DNA of 17,673 nucleotides from Bacteroidaceae bacterium (GTDB lineage: Bacteria > Bacteroidota > Bacteroidia > Bacteroidales > Bacteroidaceae): positions 1 to 17,673 of the forward strand of contig JAEDIG010000045.1 of the NCBI GenBank assembly GCA_016292545.1, in the 5' to 3' direction. Shown here piece after piece: positions 6,081 through 14,143 of the stretch. Below the pieces are notes generated by a model. It did no database searches. It saw nothing but the letters and a program-made list of their open reading frames with translations, and was not told the origin of the DNA. The translations under genes and the position numbers were made by a program. Each line of letters begins with the position of its first letter. Position 1 is the stretch's first letter.

Positions 6081-8545
6081 GCGTTCAGTTTGTTCTGGAT
6101 GGCGGTGCGTACGGATGCTGCTATCTCGTCATAGCCCTGTGTAGCCTGCGGCATGATGGGGGGCAGGTATTCCACAGTCACCTTGCAGGGCTTTGGCAAG
6201 CGGCTGCCACGGGGCAACGACTCGTATGCCCCCTTGATGCATACCGGCACCACGGGCACCTGCAGTTCCTTGCTCAGGATGGCAAAAGTCTTCTTGAAGG
6301 GAGCCACCTGTCCGTTGCGCGAACGTGTGCCCTCGGGGAAGATGACGATGTTCTTGCCTTGCTTCAGCACCTCGGCCATTTTCAGGATGGAGTTCTTCAG
6401 GTTGCGCCGCTCCATCAGGATGACGTTGCATCTGGAGGCCAGACCGCGCATGAAACGTCCTTTCACATGGTCTTCCGTGGCGTAGAAATAGCATTCGTTC
6501 AGTGTGCGGTTGTCCAGTCCGGCCAGCACCAGCGGACTGTCTATATAGCTCTGGTGGTTGGGGGCCAGGATAAAGGGACCCTTGGCAGGAATGTGGCTGC
6601 ATCCCTTCACCTCCAGCCGGTTGTAGAGCCTGTGCACACCGCCCAGCAGTCGGGCGATGGCCTGATAGAGCCACGAGGTGTGTGGCAGGGGCTGGCGGCT
6701 GGAGTCTTCGTGGATGAGCTTGCACCAGTCGGCATTGTCCACTGTGATGCGTGTCTTGCAGTGTGCGATGTGTTCACACAGGGCGGCCACATCGGCAAAG
6801 GATGCCATTTGCTCCACCTTCACTTCCGCACCGAAGGTGTTTTCGATGAAACTCTGCAGGCCAATCTTGTCGAGCGAGTCGAGTGCAAGGTCGGTCTCCA
6901 GATGCTGGTTGGGCTTCACCTTCACCTTCTTCTCTTCCTCCAGGAAGGCTTTCACCAGACGGTATTCCTCTGTCTGCGGTTCTTCTATCTGGCTTTCCTG
7001 CTGGGGACGGTGGGCACCCGATGCCAGAATGTCCTTGAGCTTGAAGCGTTGCAGCTTGTCGAGCTTGGTGCGTGGCAGGTCGCCACGGTACACAAAGATG
7101 CTCATCACCTTCTTGTAGTTGGCCACCGTGCGGTTGTAGGGTTCCAGCACTTCGCGTTTCAATGCGGTCTCCACTTCGTCCTCGGTGAGGTGGGCGGCCC
7201 ATTCGGGCTGTGGCACAATGATGCTGCGCAGCAGGTCGCCGTCTTGCACCACGGCAGCCTCTTTCACGCGTTTGCTATATTTCTCCAGCTTGAACTCAAT
7301 CTCTGCGGGCTGCACGTTCTTGCCGTTCGACAGCACGATGATTTCCTTGCTGCGGCCTGTGATGTAGAGGCGGCCTTCTTCGTCGAAGCGGGCCAGGTCG
7401 CCCGTGTGTAGAAAGCCGTCGGCATCCACTGCCTCGGCCGTTTCCTTCGGCTTGCCGTAGTAGCCCTGCATGATGTTGCGTCCCCTGGCCCACAGTTCGC
7501 CCTCCACAATCTTGCATTCCACGATGGGCAGCAGCTTGCCGCAGCATCCGGGAATGATGTCGTTGGGGCGTGTGAAGGAAATCATGGGGGCTGCCTCAGT
7601 CATGCCATATCCTTCAAGCACATCCAGGCCCAGTGTGCGCAGTCCGTGGCCAATCTCACGGTCGAGCGCGGCACCTCCGCTCACGCAGTAGTCCAGATGC
7701 CCGCCCATTTTCTTGTGGACCGATGCAAAGATGGTGCGTGAAAGCTTCTTGCTGCCCACCTTGGCGCAGAGGGCAAAGAGCAGGCGTGTGGCCAGATGGG
7801 CATCGATTTTCTTCTTGATGCCTTGGTAGAGTGTCTGCCACAGGCGGGGCACACCGATGATGATGCCCACCTTCCCACGGCAGAGCGTGTCCATGATGTC
7901 CGGACCCGACATGGAAGGGCAGATGGCCACACCGGCACCTATCAGGATGGGAGCCACCATGGAGCCCAGCAAGGGAAGTATGTGATGGAGGGGCAGCAAT
8001 ATCATCGTGCGGCGGTGAGGGGCAAAGATAGGCACTTCCTCGCTCACTGCATGGATATTGGCATAAAGGTTGGCAAAGCTCAGCATCACGCCCTTGGGAT
8101 TGCCTGTGGTGCCCGAGGTGTAGATGATGAGTGCCGTTTCCTCCTCCTCCCGTTGGATGGTGGCCTTCTCGCCTTGCGGTTCGGCCAGTTCATAGTCGTC
8201 AATCAGGCACACGGGCAGTTCCACACCGCTCATCTTCATGGCCTTCTCCACCACCGGCAGCAGCTTGGCCGATGTCCATATGCCCGAGGGGTTGCTGTCG
8301 CTCAGGATATAGGCCACATCGTGGGGTGTGGAGCCCGCATCCACGGGCACGGCTGTGCCGCCCTGTGCCCAGATGGCGAAAAATGCATAAATCCATCCTT
8401 CCCTGTTTTCGCAGAAGAGGATGGTGCGGGCTTGCTTGCCCTGAGGGGTGTGACGAGCAAAGAGACTGATTTTTTGCAGCATCTGTCCATAGCCGATCTC
8501 GCGATTGCCGGCGATGATGGCTGCATTGGAAAATTCCTTTATCAT
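6077..8545 (-). CDS. three-domain acyl-CoA/acyl-ACP synthetase - acyl carrier - PlsC acyltransferase fusion (Aas-like)
   Basis: This 822-residue protein probably activates free fatty acids and transfers them to a lysophospholipid or glycerophosphate. Domain 1 (about 1-510) is an AMP-forming ligase with YTSGTTGNPKG (142-152), EGYGMTE (311-317), TGDL (381-384) and a C-terminal Lys region PRTKLDK. Domain 2 (about 525-597) is a carrier domain with phosphopantetheine site DSL, Ser557. Domain 3 (about 640-822) is a PlsC acyltransferase with NHQSYID (663-669, H-x4-D) and FPEGTRS (736-742). E. coli Aas has the acyltransferase first and no internal carrier. The start at 8545 was chosen over an in-frame ATG at 8629 because a -7 box TACCTTTG lies at 8576-8583, between them. 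It is the first gene of a two-gene operon. Confidence 0.92.
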   Translation of the reverse strand: MIKEFSNAAIIAGNREIGYGQMLQKISLFARHTPQGKQARTILFCENREGWIYAFFAIWAQGGTAVPVDAGSTPHDVAYILSDSNPSGIWTSAKLLPVVEKAMKMSGVELPVCLIDDYELAEPQGEKATIQREEEETALIIYTSGTTGNPKGVMLSFANLYANIHAVSEEVPIFAPHRRTMILLPLHHILPLLGSMVAPILIGAGVAICPSMSGPDIMDTLCRGKVGIIIGVPRLWQTLYQGIKKKIDAHLATRLLFALCAKVGSKKLSRTIFASVHKKMGGHLDYCVSGGAALDREIGHGLRTLGLDVLEGYGMTEAAPMISFTRPNDIIPGCCGKLLPIVECKIVEGELWARGRNIMQGYYGKPKETAEAVDADGFLHTGDLARFDEEGRLYITGRSKEIIVLSNGKNVQPAEIEFKLEKYSKRVKEAAVVQDGDLLRSIIVPQPEWAAHLTEDEVETALKREVLEPYNRTVANYKKVMSIFVYRGDLPRTKLDKLQRFKLKDILASGAHRPQQESQIEEPQTEEYRLVKAFLEEEKKVKVKPNQHLETDLALDSLDKIGLQSFIENTFGAEVKVEQMASFADVAALCEHIAHCKTRITVDNADWCKLIHEDSSRQPLPHTSWLYQAIARLLGGVHRLYNRLEVKGCSHIPAKGPFILAPNHQSYIDSPLVLAGLDNRTLNECYFYATEDHVKGRFMRGLASRCNVILMERRNLKNSILKMAEVLKQGKNIVIFPEGTRSRNGQVAPFKKTFAILSKELQVPVVPVCIKGAYESLPRGSRLPKPCKVTVEYLPPIMPQATQGYDEIAASVRTAIQNKLNA

Positions 8546-8575
8546 GTTGGGTATGTTCACTGTTTCTGTTTTTTG

Positions 8576-8583
8576 CAAAGGTA
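8576..8583 (-). promoter_or_regulatory. -7 promoter box of the Aas-like/trhA operon
   Basis: The minus strand reads TACCTTTG (TAnnTTTG consensus), followed by about 30 nt to the ATG at 8545. This position excludes the longer start at 8629. A TTTG lies only 11 nt upstream of the box, too close for the normal 19-21 nt spacing, so the -33 element is weak or absent. Nothing else recognisable lies in the 8546-8677 gap. Confidence 0.6.
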
Positions 8584-8677
8584 GTGAGAAAAACCAAATA
8601 TGGGCGTTTCCTCCTTGTAATTTGTGCACTTTTGCCCTTTTTTCGCGGATTATGTCCTATCTGTCAGACCAAAAATC

Positions 8678-9538
8678 CTATCCGATCAGCTTCACACGAT
8701 ACTCTTGCGGAGTGAACCCCAGACTCTTGCGGAAGAGCCGGATGAAATAGGACACATCGTCGAACCCCACTTTGTGGGAAATCTCCTTCACCGACAGGTC
8801 GGTGGCCAGCAGCAGGCGTTGTGCGTGTTGCACTTTTCTGCGCAGGACATATTGCAGGGGCGTGATGCCCAGGGCCTGATGGAAGAGCCTTATCAGGTGC
8901 GACTTGGTGACGCATGCGTGTGCGGCCAGGTCGCCCACGGTGATGTTTTCGTTCAGGTGGAGGGTCACATATTCCATCAACTGTGGGATGCGTCCGTCCT
9001 TCACGGCCTCGGTGGGCCGTGCGTGTTTCACGAAGTAGGATAGGAGAATCTCCACCATTCCGTGGAGCTGCAGACGTTCCCAGTAGGGCATCTGCATGGA
9101 GGTCTGCGCATATTCCCGATAGTGGGGGTGTGCCTCGAAATGGGCGGCATCCTGGCTGGGCAGGTGGAGTTGAGGGTAGAGCTCGCAATAGTTTTCGAAG
9201 AGCAGGCGCGAGGCTTCGTTGGCTTTCACTTCCAGCGGACAGTCGTATGACTCGAAAAGGTTGGCACCGTTTTGCACGCGCTGGTATACAAACAGGTAAT
9301 AGAAATCCAGTCCGGGGTCGCATTCGTAGGAATGCGCCACATAGGAGGGAATCAGGTACATGTGGCCGCTGGTGGCTTCCACGTCCTGTCCGGGCAGGTG
9401 GAGCAATGCTTTTCCGCCCTTTATGTAGAAGATGCGCAGAAAGGGCGACGAGATGTCCCTGTTTTTCCATTCGTGTCGGGTGGTTGCCTGCCCGAGGTTG
9501 AGCACGATAAAGTCCATTGGTTCGGTTGGTTCCATCAT
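8678..9538 (-). CDS. AraC-family transcriptional regulator
   Basis: This DNA-binding regulator is about 286 residues from the start used. The N-terminal half is a cupin-like ligand-binding domain (FLRIFYIKGGKALLHLPG, then GHMYLIPSYVAHSYE). The C-terminal ~100 residues carry two helix-turn-helix motifs: ITVGDLAAHACVTKSHLIRLF, and LSVKEISHKVGFDDVSYFIRLF followed by GFTPQEYR, the AraC signature. An upstream in-frame ATG at 9592 falls inside the promoter box, so the start is 9538 (or the adjacent ATG, 9535). The promoter is a perfect TTTG-N20-TACTTTTG. The ligand is unknown. It lies just downstream of nanLET and in the same direction but has its own promoter, so it could regulate sialic acid genes, or the missing target of the divergent promoter beside it. 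Confidence 0.9.
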   Translation of the reverse strand: MMEPTEPMDFIVLNLGQATTRHEWKNRDISSPFLRIFYIKGGKALLHLPGQDVEATSGHMYLIPSYVAHSYECDPGLDFYYLFVYQRVQNGANLFESYDCPLEVKANEASRLLFENYCELYPQLHLPSQDAAHFEAHPHYREYAQTSMQMPYWERLQLHGMVEILLSYFVKHARPTEAVKDGRIPQLMEYVTLHLNENITVGDLAAHACVTKSHLIRLFHQALGITPLQYVLRRKVQHAQRLLLATDLSVKEISHKVGFDDVSYFIRLFRKSLGFTPQEYRVKLIG

Positions 9539-9589
9539 GATGTGCAGATTAGTGTGGGTGCAGCAGCCTGTCCAGGCATTGTGCACATG

Positions 9590-9621
9590 CAAAAGTACAG
9601 CATTCTGCCCACATATCCAAA
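9590..9621 (-). promoter_or_regulatory. canonical Bacteroidetes promoter of the araC-type gene
   Basis: On the minus strand TTTG (9618-9621), a 20-nt spacer, then TACTTTTG (9590-9597) match the -33/-7 consensus exactly, including spacing. Transcription should begin about 9583, leaving a leader of about 45 nt. Confidence 0.8.
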
Positions 9622-9637
9622 CCCGTTATTCATTTTT

Positions 9638-9669
9638 TTTGCATATTCCAGATTATGGTCGTAATTTTG
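9638..9669 (+). promoter_or_regulatory. canonical promoter pointing right, with no gene behind it
   Basis: TTTG (9638-9641), a 20-nt spacer and TAATTTTG (9662-9669) give a perfect -33/-7 pair on the + strand. It is back to back with the araC promoter, the two -33 boxes being 16 bp apart. Downstream there is only a 9-codon frame (9700-9729) before the 3' end of nanT, which runs the other way. The transcript would be a short RNA or antisense to nanT. Confidence 0.6.
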
Positions 9670-9733
9670 CAGCCAAAACGAGATCTATATTTCGGATTCA
9701 TGCTTCGATATACCATATTATATATATAGCCTG

Positions 9734-10966
9734 TTACTCCACGTTGTCGGTCTTGGGATGCAGGAAATAGAGCTGCATGGCCAGGGCTATGGCCACAACG
9801 ATGGCCAGCATGGCAAATCCCATGCCCAGGTTGCCGCCTTCGCTCCATGCGCCCAGCAGATAGGTGATGAAGGCACCGGCAAACACTCCTACCATGTTCA
9901 TTACGCCATAGGCTGTGGCACGCTGGCGCGCCGAGACGAACTGGCACAGGATGGGCATGTTGTTGGCATCGAACATGCCGAAGCCAATACCGAAGAGCAG
10001 GCCGGCAGATACGATGGCCACAATATTCGTGCCAAAGCCCAGCAGAAGCAGGGAGGGAATGGTGAGTCCCAGTCCGATGGCTCCAGTATACACGCGTCCG
10101 CGCAAGTTCTTGTGCACCCATCTGTCGGAGAGTGTGCCGCCCAGCAGCACACCCATCAGGGACGATACTGCAATGGTGATGGTGGACAGCGGACCTGCCT
10201 CAGACATGGGCATGTCCAGACTTTCGGAAAAGAGGGTGGGAAGCCAGTTCTTGGTGGCCCATCCGGGCAGGCTGGGCACGGCAAAGTAGAGCAGGATCAC
10301 CCAGAACGCCGCATTCGTGAAAAGCGACTTTAGACTCTTTCCCACACTTTCCTTGGCTGCGGGAGCAGGACTCAGGGCTGCGGGCTGTATCTCCGTTTTC
10401 TTGTCGCGCAGGAACAGTATCAGCACCGCGGCGTATGCAATGCCGATGATGCCGAACCAGTGGAAGGTGGAGTGCCACGACAAAGCGGCTGCCACCGTAG
10501 CGCCGAAACCACCTACGGCCTGGCCTGTATAGAGGCCCGTCATGTGGATGCCCACGGCCAGCGAACGGGAGCGTCCCGTGTGGTAGTCGGCGATGAGCGA
10601 AAGGCCGGCGGGGATGTAGAGGGCTTCGCTCACACCCATCAGGGCACGCAGCCAGAACACCTGGCCAAAGGTGGTGGCCATGCCCATCAGATAGGTGACG
10701 GCAGACCACACGAACAGACTGCCCACGATGAGCCACTTGCGGTTGAGCCGGTCGGCAATGATTCCCGATACAGGGCTCATAAGGCCGTATATCCACAGAA
10801 ATGCGGCCATCAGATAGCCGAAATTAGTGGCCGACTGCAGGGGCTCGATGTCCACCTGCATGGCCTCTTTCATGGTGCTCAGCATCTGCCGGTCCATGTA
10901 GTTGAGCAGTGCCACGCCCCATAGCAGGGCTACCACTACCCAAGGATAGAATCTGGATTGTTTCAT
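9734..10966 (-). CDS. nanT: MFS sugar-acid transporter, probable sialic acid permease NanT
   Basis: This 410-residue major facilitator protein has about twelve hydrophobic helices in two halves split by a charged loop (DKKTEIQPAALSPAPAAKES). The loop 2-3 motif is present as ADRLNRK. The start LLNYMDRQMLS and the segment EALYIPAGLSLIADYH are typical of the anion:cation symporter branch, which contains hexuronate and sialate transporters. Its substrate is inferred from position: it is the third gene after nanL and nanE, 33 nt behind nanE, the nanLET arrangement known from Bacteroides fragilis. By that model it carries N-acetylneuraminate across the inner membrane. No TonB-dependent sialate importer or sialidase gene is in the window. 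Confidence 0.88.
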   Translation of the reverse strand: MKQSRFYPWVVVALLWGVALLNYMDRQMLSTMKEAMQVDIEPLQSATNFGYLMAAFLWIYGLMSPVSGIIADRLNRKWLIVGSLFVWSAVTYLMGMATTFGQVFWLRALMGVSEALYIPAGLSLIADYHTGRSRSLAVGIHMTGLYTGQAVGGFGATVAAALSWHSTFHWFGIIGIAYAAVLILFLRDKKTEIQPAALSPAPAAKESVGKSLKSLFTNAAFWVILLYFAVPSLPGWATKNWLPTLFSESLDMPMSEAGPLSTITIAVSSLMGVLLGGTLSDRWVHKNLRGRVYTGAIGLGLTIPSLLLLGFGTNIVAIVSAGLLFGIGFGMFDANNMPILCQFVSARQRATAYGVMNMVGVFAGAFITYLLGAWSEGGNLGMGFAMLAIVVAIALAMQLYFLHPKTDNVE

Positions 10967-10999
10967 TCGTATCAGATGATAGGGTGGGGAAATCGGTCA

Positions 11000-12178
11000 C
11001 TATGTATGCAGCAGGTCCTGGCACAGCATGTAGGCCTTTGTCATCATGCGCGGGATGTGGAAGGGGCCTTTGAAGATGTTCCCCTTGGCCGTCTGGGCCA
11101 CGCTGCCGTCGCGGTGCAGATAGCCGTACCATTCGCCGTATTCGGCATCGGGGAAGTGGGCATACGTCCAGTCGCTCACCTGCTTGTGGCGCTTCAGGTA
11201 TTTCTCGTCGCCGGTGAGCTTGTAGGCATAGAGGTTGGCGATGATGGCTTCGGTCTGCGGCCACCAGAACTTCATGTCCTGCGAGTAGTCCTGCGGGGGA
11301 TAGTTCTTGCAGTCCCTGAAGTTGATGATGCCGCCATGCTCCTTGTCCCATCCCCATTCCCACGACCAGTCGAGGACGGTGAGTGCCAGTCGGGTCAGTT
11401 CCTTGTCGCCCCGCTCGGTGGCCACGTCGAAGAGGAACCATGCCGTCTCGATGCAGTGGCCGGGATTGATGACACGTCCGTTGAGGGTGTCGATGAACTC
11501 ACCGTTCGGCCCTACTGTTTCAAGCAGCGCCTTGAACTCGGGATGGATGAAACAGGTCTGCAGGGCATGGAGCGACTCGTCAATCTGTCGGTCGAGCTCC
11601 ATGTCGGATATTACCTTGCGGATGCAGGAGGCCACGTTGATCATGATCATCGTGATGGAATGGCCCTGCATCTGCACTGTGGGCTCATACTTGGGAGCCA
11701 GCAGCCCGGGCGTGGCCAGGAAACGGCGCATGTCCTTGAACAGCGCCAACGCCTTTTCTGCGTATGTGCGGTCGCCCGTGGCCTTGCTGTATTCGGCCAT
11801 GGCTATGGCGGCAAAGCTTTCGCTGAAGATGTAGCGGCGCCTGCGCAGGGGCGTGCCGTCGGCTGCCACCTCGAAATACATGCGTCCGTCCGTGTCGAAG
11901 CAGTGCTGCTCAATGAAGTCCAGCGTCAGCTTGGCTGCATCCAGGTATTCCTGGCGTTTCTCCACATTGTTATAGGCAAAGCAGCATGTGAAGGCAAAAC
12001 GCCCTTGGAACCACACCGACTTTGTGCTGTCCATCAGTTCGCCCGTGCGGGTGAGGCAGGTGTATACACCGCCGTTCACGGTGTCCAGCCCATGTTTCAG
12101 CCAGAAGGGCAGAATGTTGTTGAGCAGGTCCTCCTTGTACGAGGCCGCCCAATAGGAGAGATATGCTTTGGTGTCCAT
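11000..12178 (-). CDS. nanE: N-acylglucosamine 2-epimerase (ManNAc/GlcNAc epimerase)
   Basis: This 392-residue cytosolic enzyme of the AGE (RnBP) family interconverts N-acetylmannosamine and N-acetylglucosamine without prior phosphorylation. It has the length and (alpha/alpha)6-barrel pattern of the family. The two catalytic histidines are visible as H241 (INPGHCIETAWF) and H374 (GPFHIPRM), the same 133-residue separation as in cyanobacterial AGE; R60 in FQGRFAF fits the substrate-binding Arg. It replaces the NanK/NanE-6P route of enterobacteria: ManNAc from NanL goes straight to GlcNAc. It starts 17 nt after the nanL stop and is followed by the transporter 33 nt later, so the three are one transcription unit. 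Confidence 0.94.
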   Translation of the reverse strand: MDTKAYLSYWAASYKEDLLNNILPFWLKHGLDTVNGGVYTCLTRTGELMDSTKSVWFQGRFAFTCCFAYNNVEKRQEYLDAAKLTLDFIEQHCFDTDGRMYFEVAADGTPLRRRRYIFSESFAAIAMAEYSKATGDRTYAEKALALFKDMRRFLATPGLLAPKYEPTVQMQGHSITMIMINVASCIRKVISDMELDRQIDESLHALQTCFIHPEFKALLETVGPNGEFIDTLNGRVINPGHCIETAWFLFDVATERGDKELTRLALTVLDWSWEWGWDKEHGGIINFRDCKNYPPQDYSQDMKFWWPQTEAIIANLYAYKLTGDEKYLKRHKQVSDWTYAHFPDAEYGEWYGYLHRDGSVAQTAKGNIFKGPFHIPRMMTKAYMLCQDLLHT

Positions 12179-12195
12179 TGTGGTGTGCGCTAGTG

Positions 12196-13113
12196 TTAGA
12201 AAATGTTGCAGCGGTTGAAGAAACCGATGGCCTCCAGTTCAGCCTTCATGCGGGTCTCTTCCTCGTCGGTCATGTTCTGGAAGGGCGTGCGGTTCTTGCC
12301 CAGGTCCAGTCCGATGAGTTTCATGATGCGCTTGCCGCCCACGATATTGCCGCGGAAATGGCAGATGACGTTGATGACCTCCTGTGCAAAGTTCTGCAGC
12401 TCGCGCGCCTTGTCGATGTCGCCCGCTTTCCATGCGTCGATAATGCCCGTCAGGCAGCGGCCGTTGTAGTTGGTGGTGCCGCCTATGCCTCCTTGTGCAC
12501 CTCCCATGGCCAGGCTGGGCAGGATGGTTTCGTCTTGTCCGTGGAGCATGTCAAACTTGCCGTCCTTGTACAGGCGGCACTGGTTGTATTCATAGATGCT
12601 CTCAAACGTGTACTTGATTCCGGCAAAGTTGGGAATGCGTCCGTCCACGGCTTTCAGCAGTTCCATCATGGGCAGGAAGGCTCCGTTGAAGGCCGGGATG
12701 TGGTAGTAGTAGAAGGGAAGCCGGGGAGCGCCTGCGGCAATCTCTTCGCAATACTTCACCAGTTCCTCTATGCGGCCAATCTTGGGGAAGGGCGGTGCCA
12801 TGGCACCTATGCCCCATGCACCAATCTTCTGTGCATGCTCTGCCAGCATACGGCTGGCTTTCACACAGCAGCTGCCCACGTGGACAATCACCTTGAAGCC
12901 TTTGGGGGCCACTTCCATCCATCGTTCGGCCAGCTGCATGCGTTCTTCTTCGGTGAGCATGTAGCCTTCGCCCGACGACCCGTTGATAAACACACCTTTA
13001 AGCCCGTTCTTGGCCAGCATGGCAGCGTATGCGCCAATGGGTTCCAGGTTCACTTCCCCGTTCTCATGGAAGGGTGTGAAGGGGGCATCAATCAGTCCAA
13101 TGATCTTTTCCAT
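12196..13113 (-). CDS. nanL: N-acetylneuraminate lyase (sialic acid aldolase)
   Basis: This 305-residue class I aldolase of the DHDPS/NAL family splits N-acetylneuraminate into ManNAc and pyruvate. The pyruvate-binding GSSGEG motif (45-50) is present, as are the Schiff-base lysine K167 (FAGIKYTF) and catalytic Y137 (YYYHIP), at positions matching E. coli NanA Tyr137/Lys165. The C-terminal half (GGTTNYNGRC) is typical for NAL. It is the first gene of nanLET. A -7 box (TATATTTG, 13152-13159) lies about 40 nt upstream of the ATG with an inverted repeat next to it, suggesting control by a sialate- or amino sugar-responsive regulator. Confidence 0.94.
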   Translation of the reverse strand: MEKIIGLIDAPFTPFHENGEVNLEPIGAYAAMLAKNGLKGVFINGSSGEGYMLTEEERMQLAERWMEVAPKGFKVIVHVGSCCVKASRMLAEHAQKIGAWGIGAMAPPFPKIGRIEELVKYCEEIAAGAPRLPFYYYHIPAFNGAFLPMMELLKAVDGRIPNFAGIKYTFESIYEYNQCRLYKDGKFDMLHGQDETILPSLAMGGAQGGIGGTTNYNGRCLTGIIDAWKAGDIDKARELQNFAQEVINVICHFRGNIVGGKRIMKLIGLDLGKNRTPFQNMTDEEETRMKAELEAIGFFNRCNIF

Positions 13114-13151
13114 ATCCTTGTGATTTTTTATGGTTCTCTTGAATCTTGCTG

Positions 13152-13182
13152 CAAATATAGGGCTATATTTTCAAATAGCCCT
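13152..13182 (-). promoter_or_regulatory. nanLET promoter box and inverted-repeat operator candidate
   Basis: The minus strand has TATATTTG (13152-13159, TAnnTTTG consensus). Overlapping its upstream end is a perfect inverted repeat, AGGGCTAT (13159-13166) and ATAGCCCT (13175-13182), with an 8-nt spacer. The repeat occupies the space between -7 and -33, where a bound repressor would block polymerase. No -33 TTTG is found at 19-21 nt. As a hairpin it could instead end the operon upstream, but no T-run follows. Confidence 0.55.
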
Positions 13183-13274
13183 CATTCCTTCACCCTTTTT
13201 TTTCGCAAACCTTCATTTTTGTGTATTGGCAAGCTGCTATTTGGGCGATTGTAACCATTCGATTCATCCCTAGG

Positions 13275-14123
13275 CTATTTCTTCAGTGCAATCCTTGCCT
13301 CCTCCAGCATTCCCACGATGAATGGGTCATTGTAGGAGTTGCCCTTGATGAGTTCTACAAGGCTTTTATCGCATGTGGTCCGTTCATTGTCGGTGAGCAG
13401 CTTGTGGTGTTTCTTGCACAGGTCAACGATTTTCATCACAAGGGCCGTCCTCGTCAGTTCGCTGCCCGGGAGGCGGGTGGATGCGAATGAAGTGCGGAGC
13501 GTGCCGAACCGCTGCATGAAGTCGATGTCGTTGTTGATGGTAGGATCCAGATTTTCCAGTCCGGTCACCACATATCCGTTGTTGTCGATAACCTTGCCCG
13601 CGCTGTATGTGATAACGCGCTGCTTTTCAACGCGGGCAGGGTCGTCGCCATAGATATGATAGCGCATGATGATGACTTTGTCGCCCTTCTCGTACCACGC
13701 TATGGCATAGGCGTGGCGTTTGTGGGAATCCGTCTTGTCGTGGAAGAAGGCTGCAAGATAGTTGTGGTCGGCGTGCGACCCAAGGATGACAGAATATTCG
13801 TTTTGTGTGCCGTAGGGTATGCTAATCTCCGGCTTGGCTTCGTCGGAGGGCGTTTTCCTGTATATGTTATAGGCATCCTTCTCGCCGGTGAATGTCTTGA
13901 AAAAGCTCTCTTCGAGCTTGCAGAAGGCCGGCTTCGGCATTTCCGTCTCGGTGTAGTGGCAGAAGGTGGTCGGCTTTTCGGTGTCATCCTCATAGTGGTT
14001 TTTCGACAACAGGCTTATGTCTTCTCTTGCATCGAGACTGCTGAAGAGTTGCTCGATATTCGATTGTGCCGATGCCATGGCTGCCATGGTCATGAAGGCA
14101 CACAGAATGATTGTTCGTTTCAT
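13275..14123 (-). CDS. exported protein of unknown function, last gene of the sigma-factor operon
   Basis: I do not recognise this 282-residue protein. It begins with a clear signal peptide (MKRTIILCAFMTMAAMASAQ, cleavage after about residue 20), has no lipobox and no other membrane helix, so it should be periplasmic or exported. The mature part is mixed alpha/beta and rich in charged and Tyr residues. It has three lone cysteines in the C-terminal half or near FCHYTE/FCKLEE and ends in LEEARIALKK. It starts 20 nt after the anti-sigma-like gene and has no promoter box of its own, so it belongs to that operon. It may be an effector or a sensor partner of the sigma/anti-sigma pair; this is inference from position only. 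Confidence 0.75.
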   Translation of the reverse strand: MKRTIILCAFMTMAAMASAQSNIEQLFSSLDAREDISLLSKNHYEDDTEKPTTFCHYTETEMPKPAFCKLEESFFKTFTGEKDAYNIYRKTPSDEAKPEISIPYGTQNEYSVILGSHADHNYLAAFFHDKTDSHKRHAYAIAWYEKGDKVIIMRYHIYGDDPARVEKQRVITYSAGKVIDNNGYVVTGLENLDPTINNDIDFMQRFGTLRTSFASTRLPGSELTRTALVMKIVDLCKKHHKLLTDNERTTCDKSLVELIKGNSYNDPFIVGMLEEARIALKK

Positions 14124-14143
14124 AATAGGGTTCTTACAATTAA

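Noticed and set aside
6011..7411. 466-codon + strand open frame opposite the Aas-like gene
   Set aside because: The minus strand carries full ligase, ACP and PlsC motifs through this stretch; the + frame has no recognisable features.
10958..13254. Long + strand frames (411 and 363 codons) opposite nanE and nanL
   Set aside because: They are shadows of the catalytically complete minus-strand enzymes.
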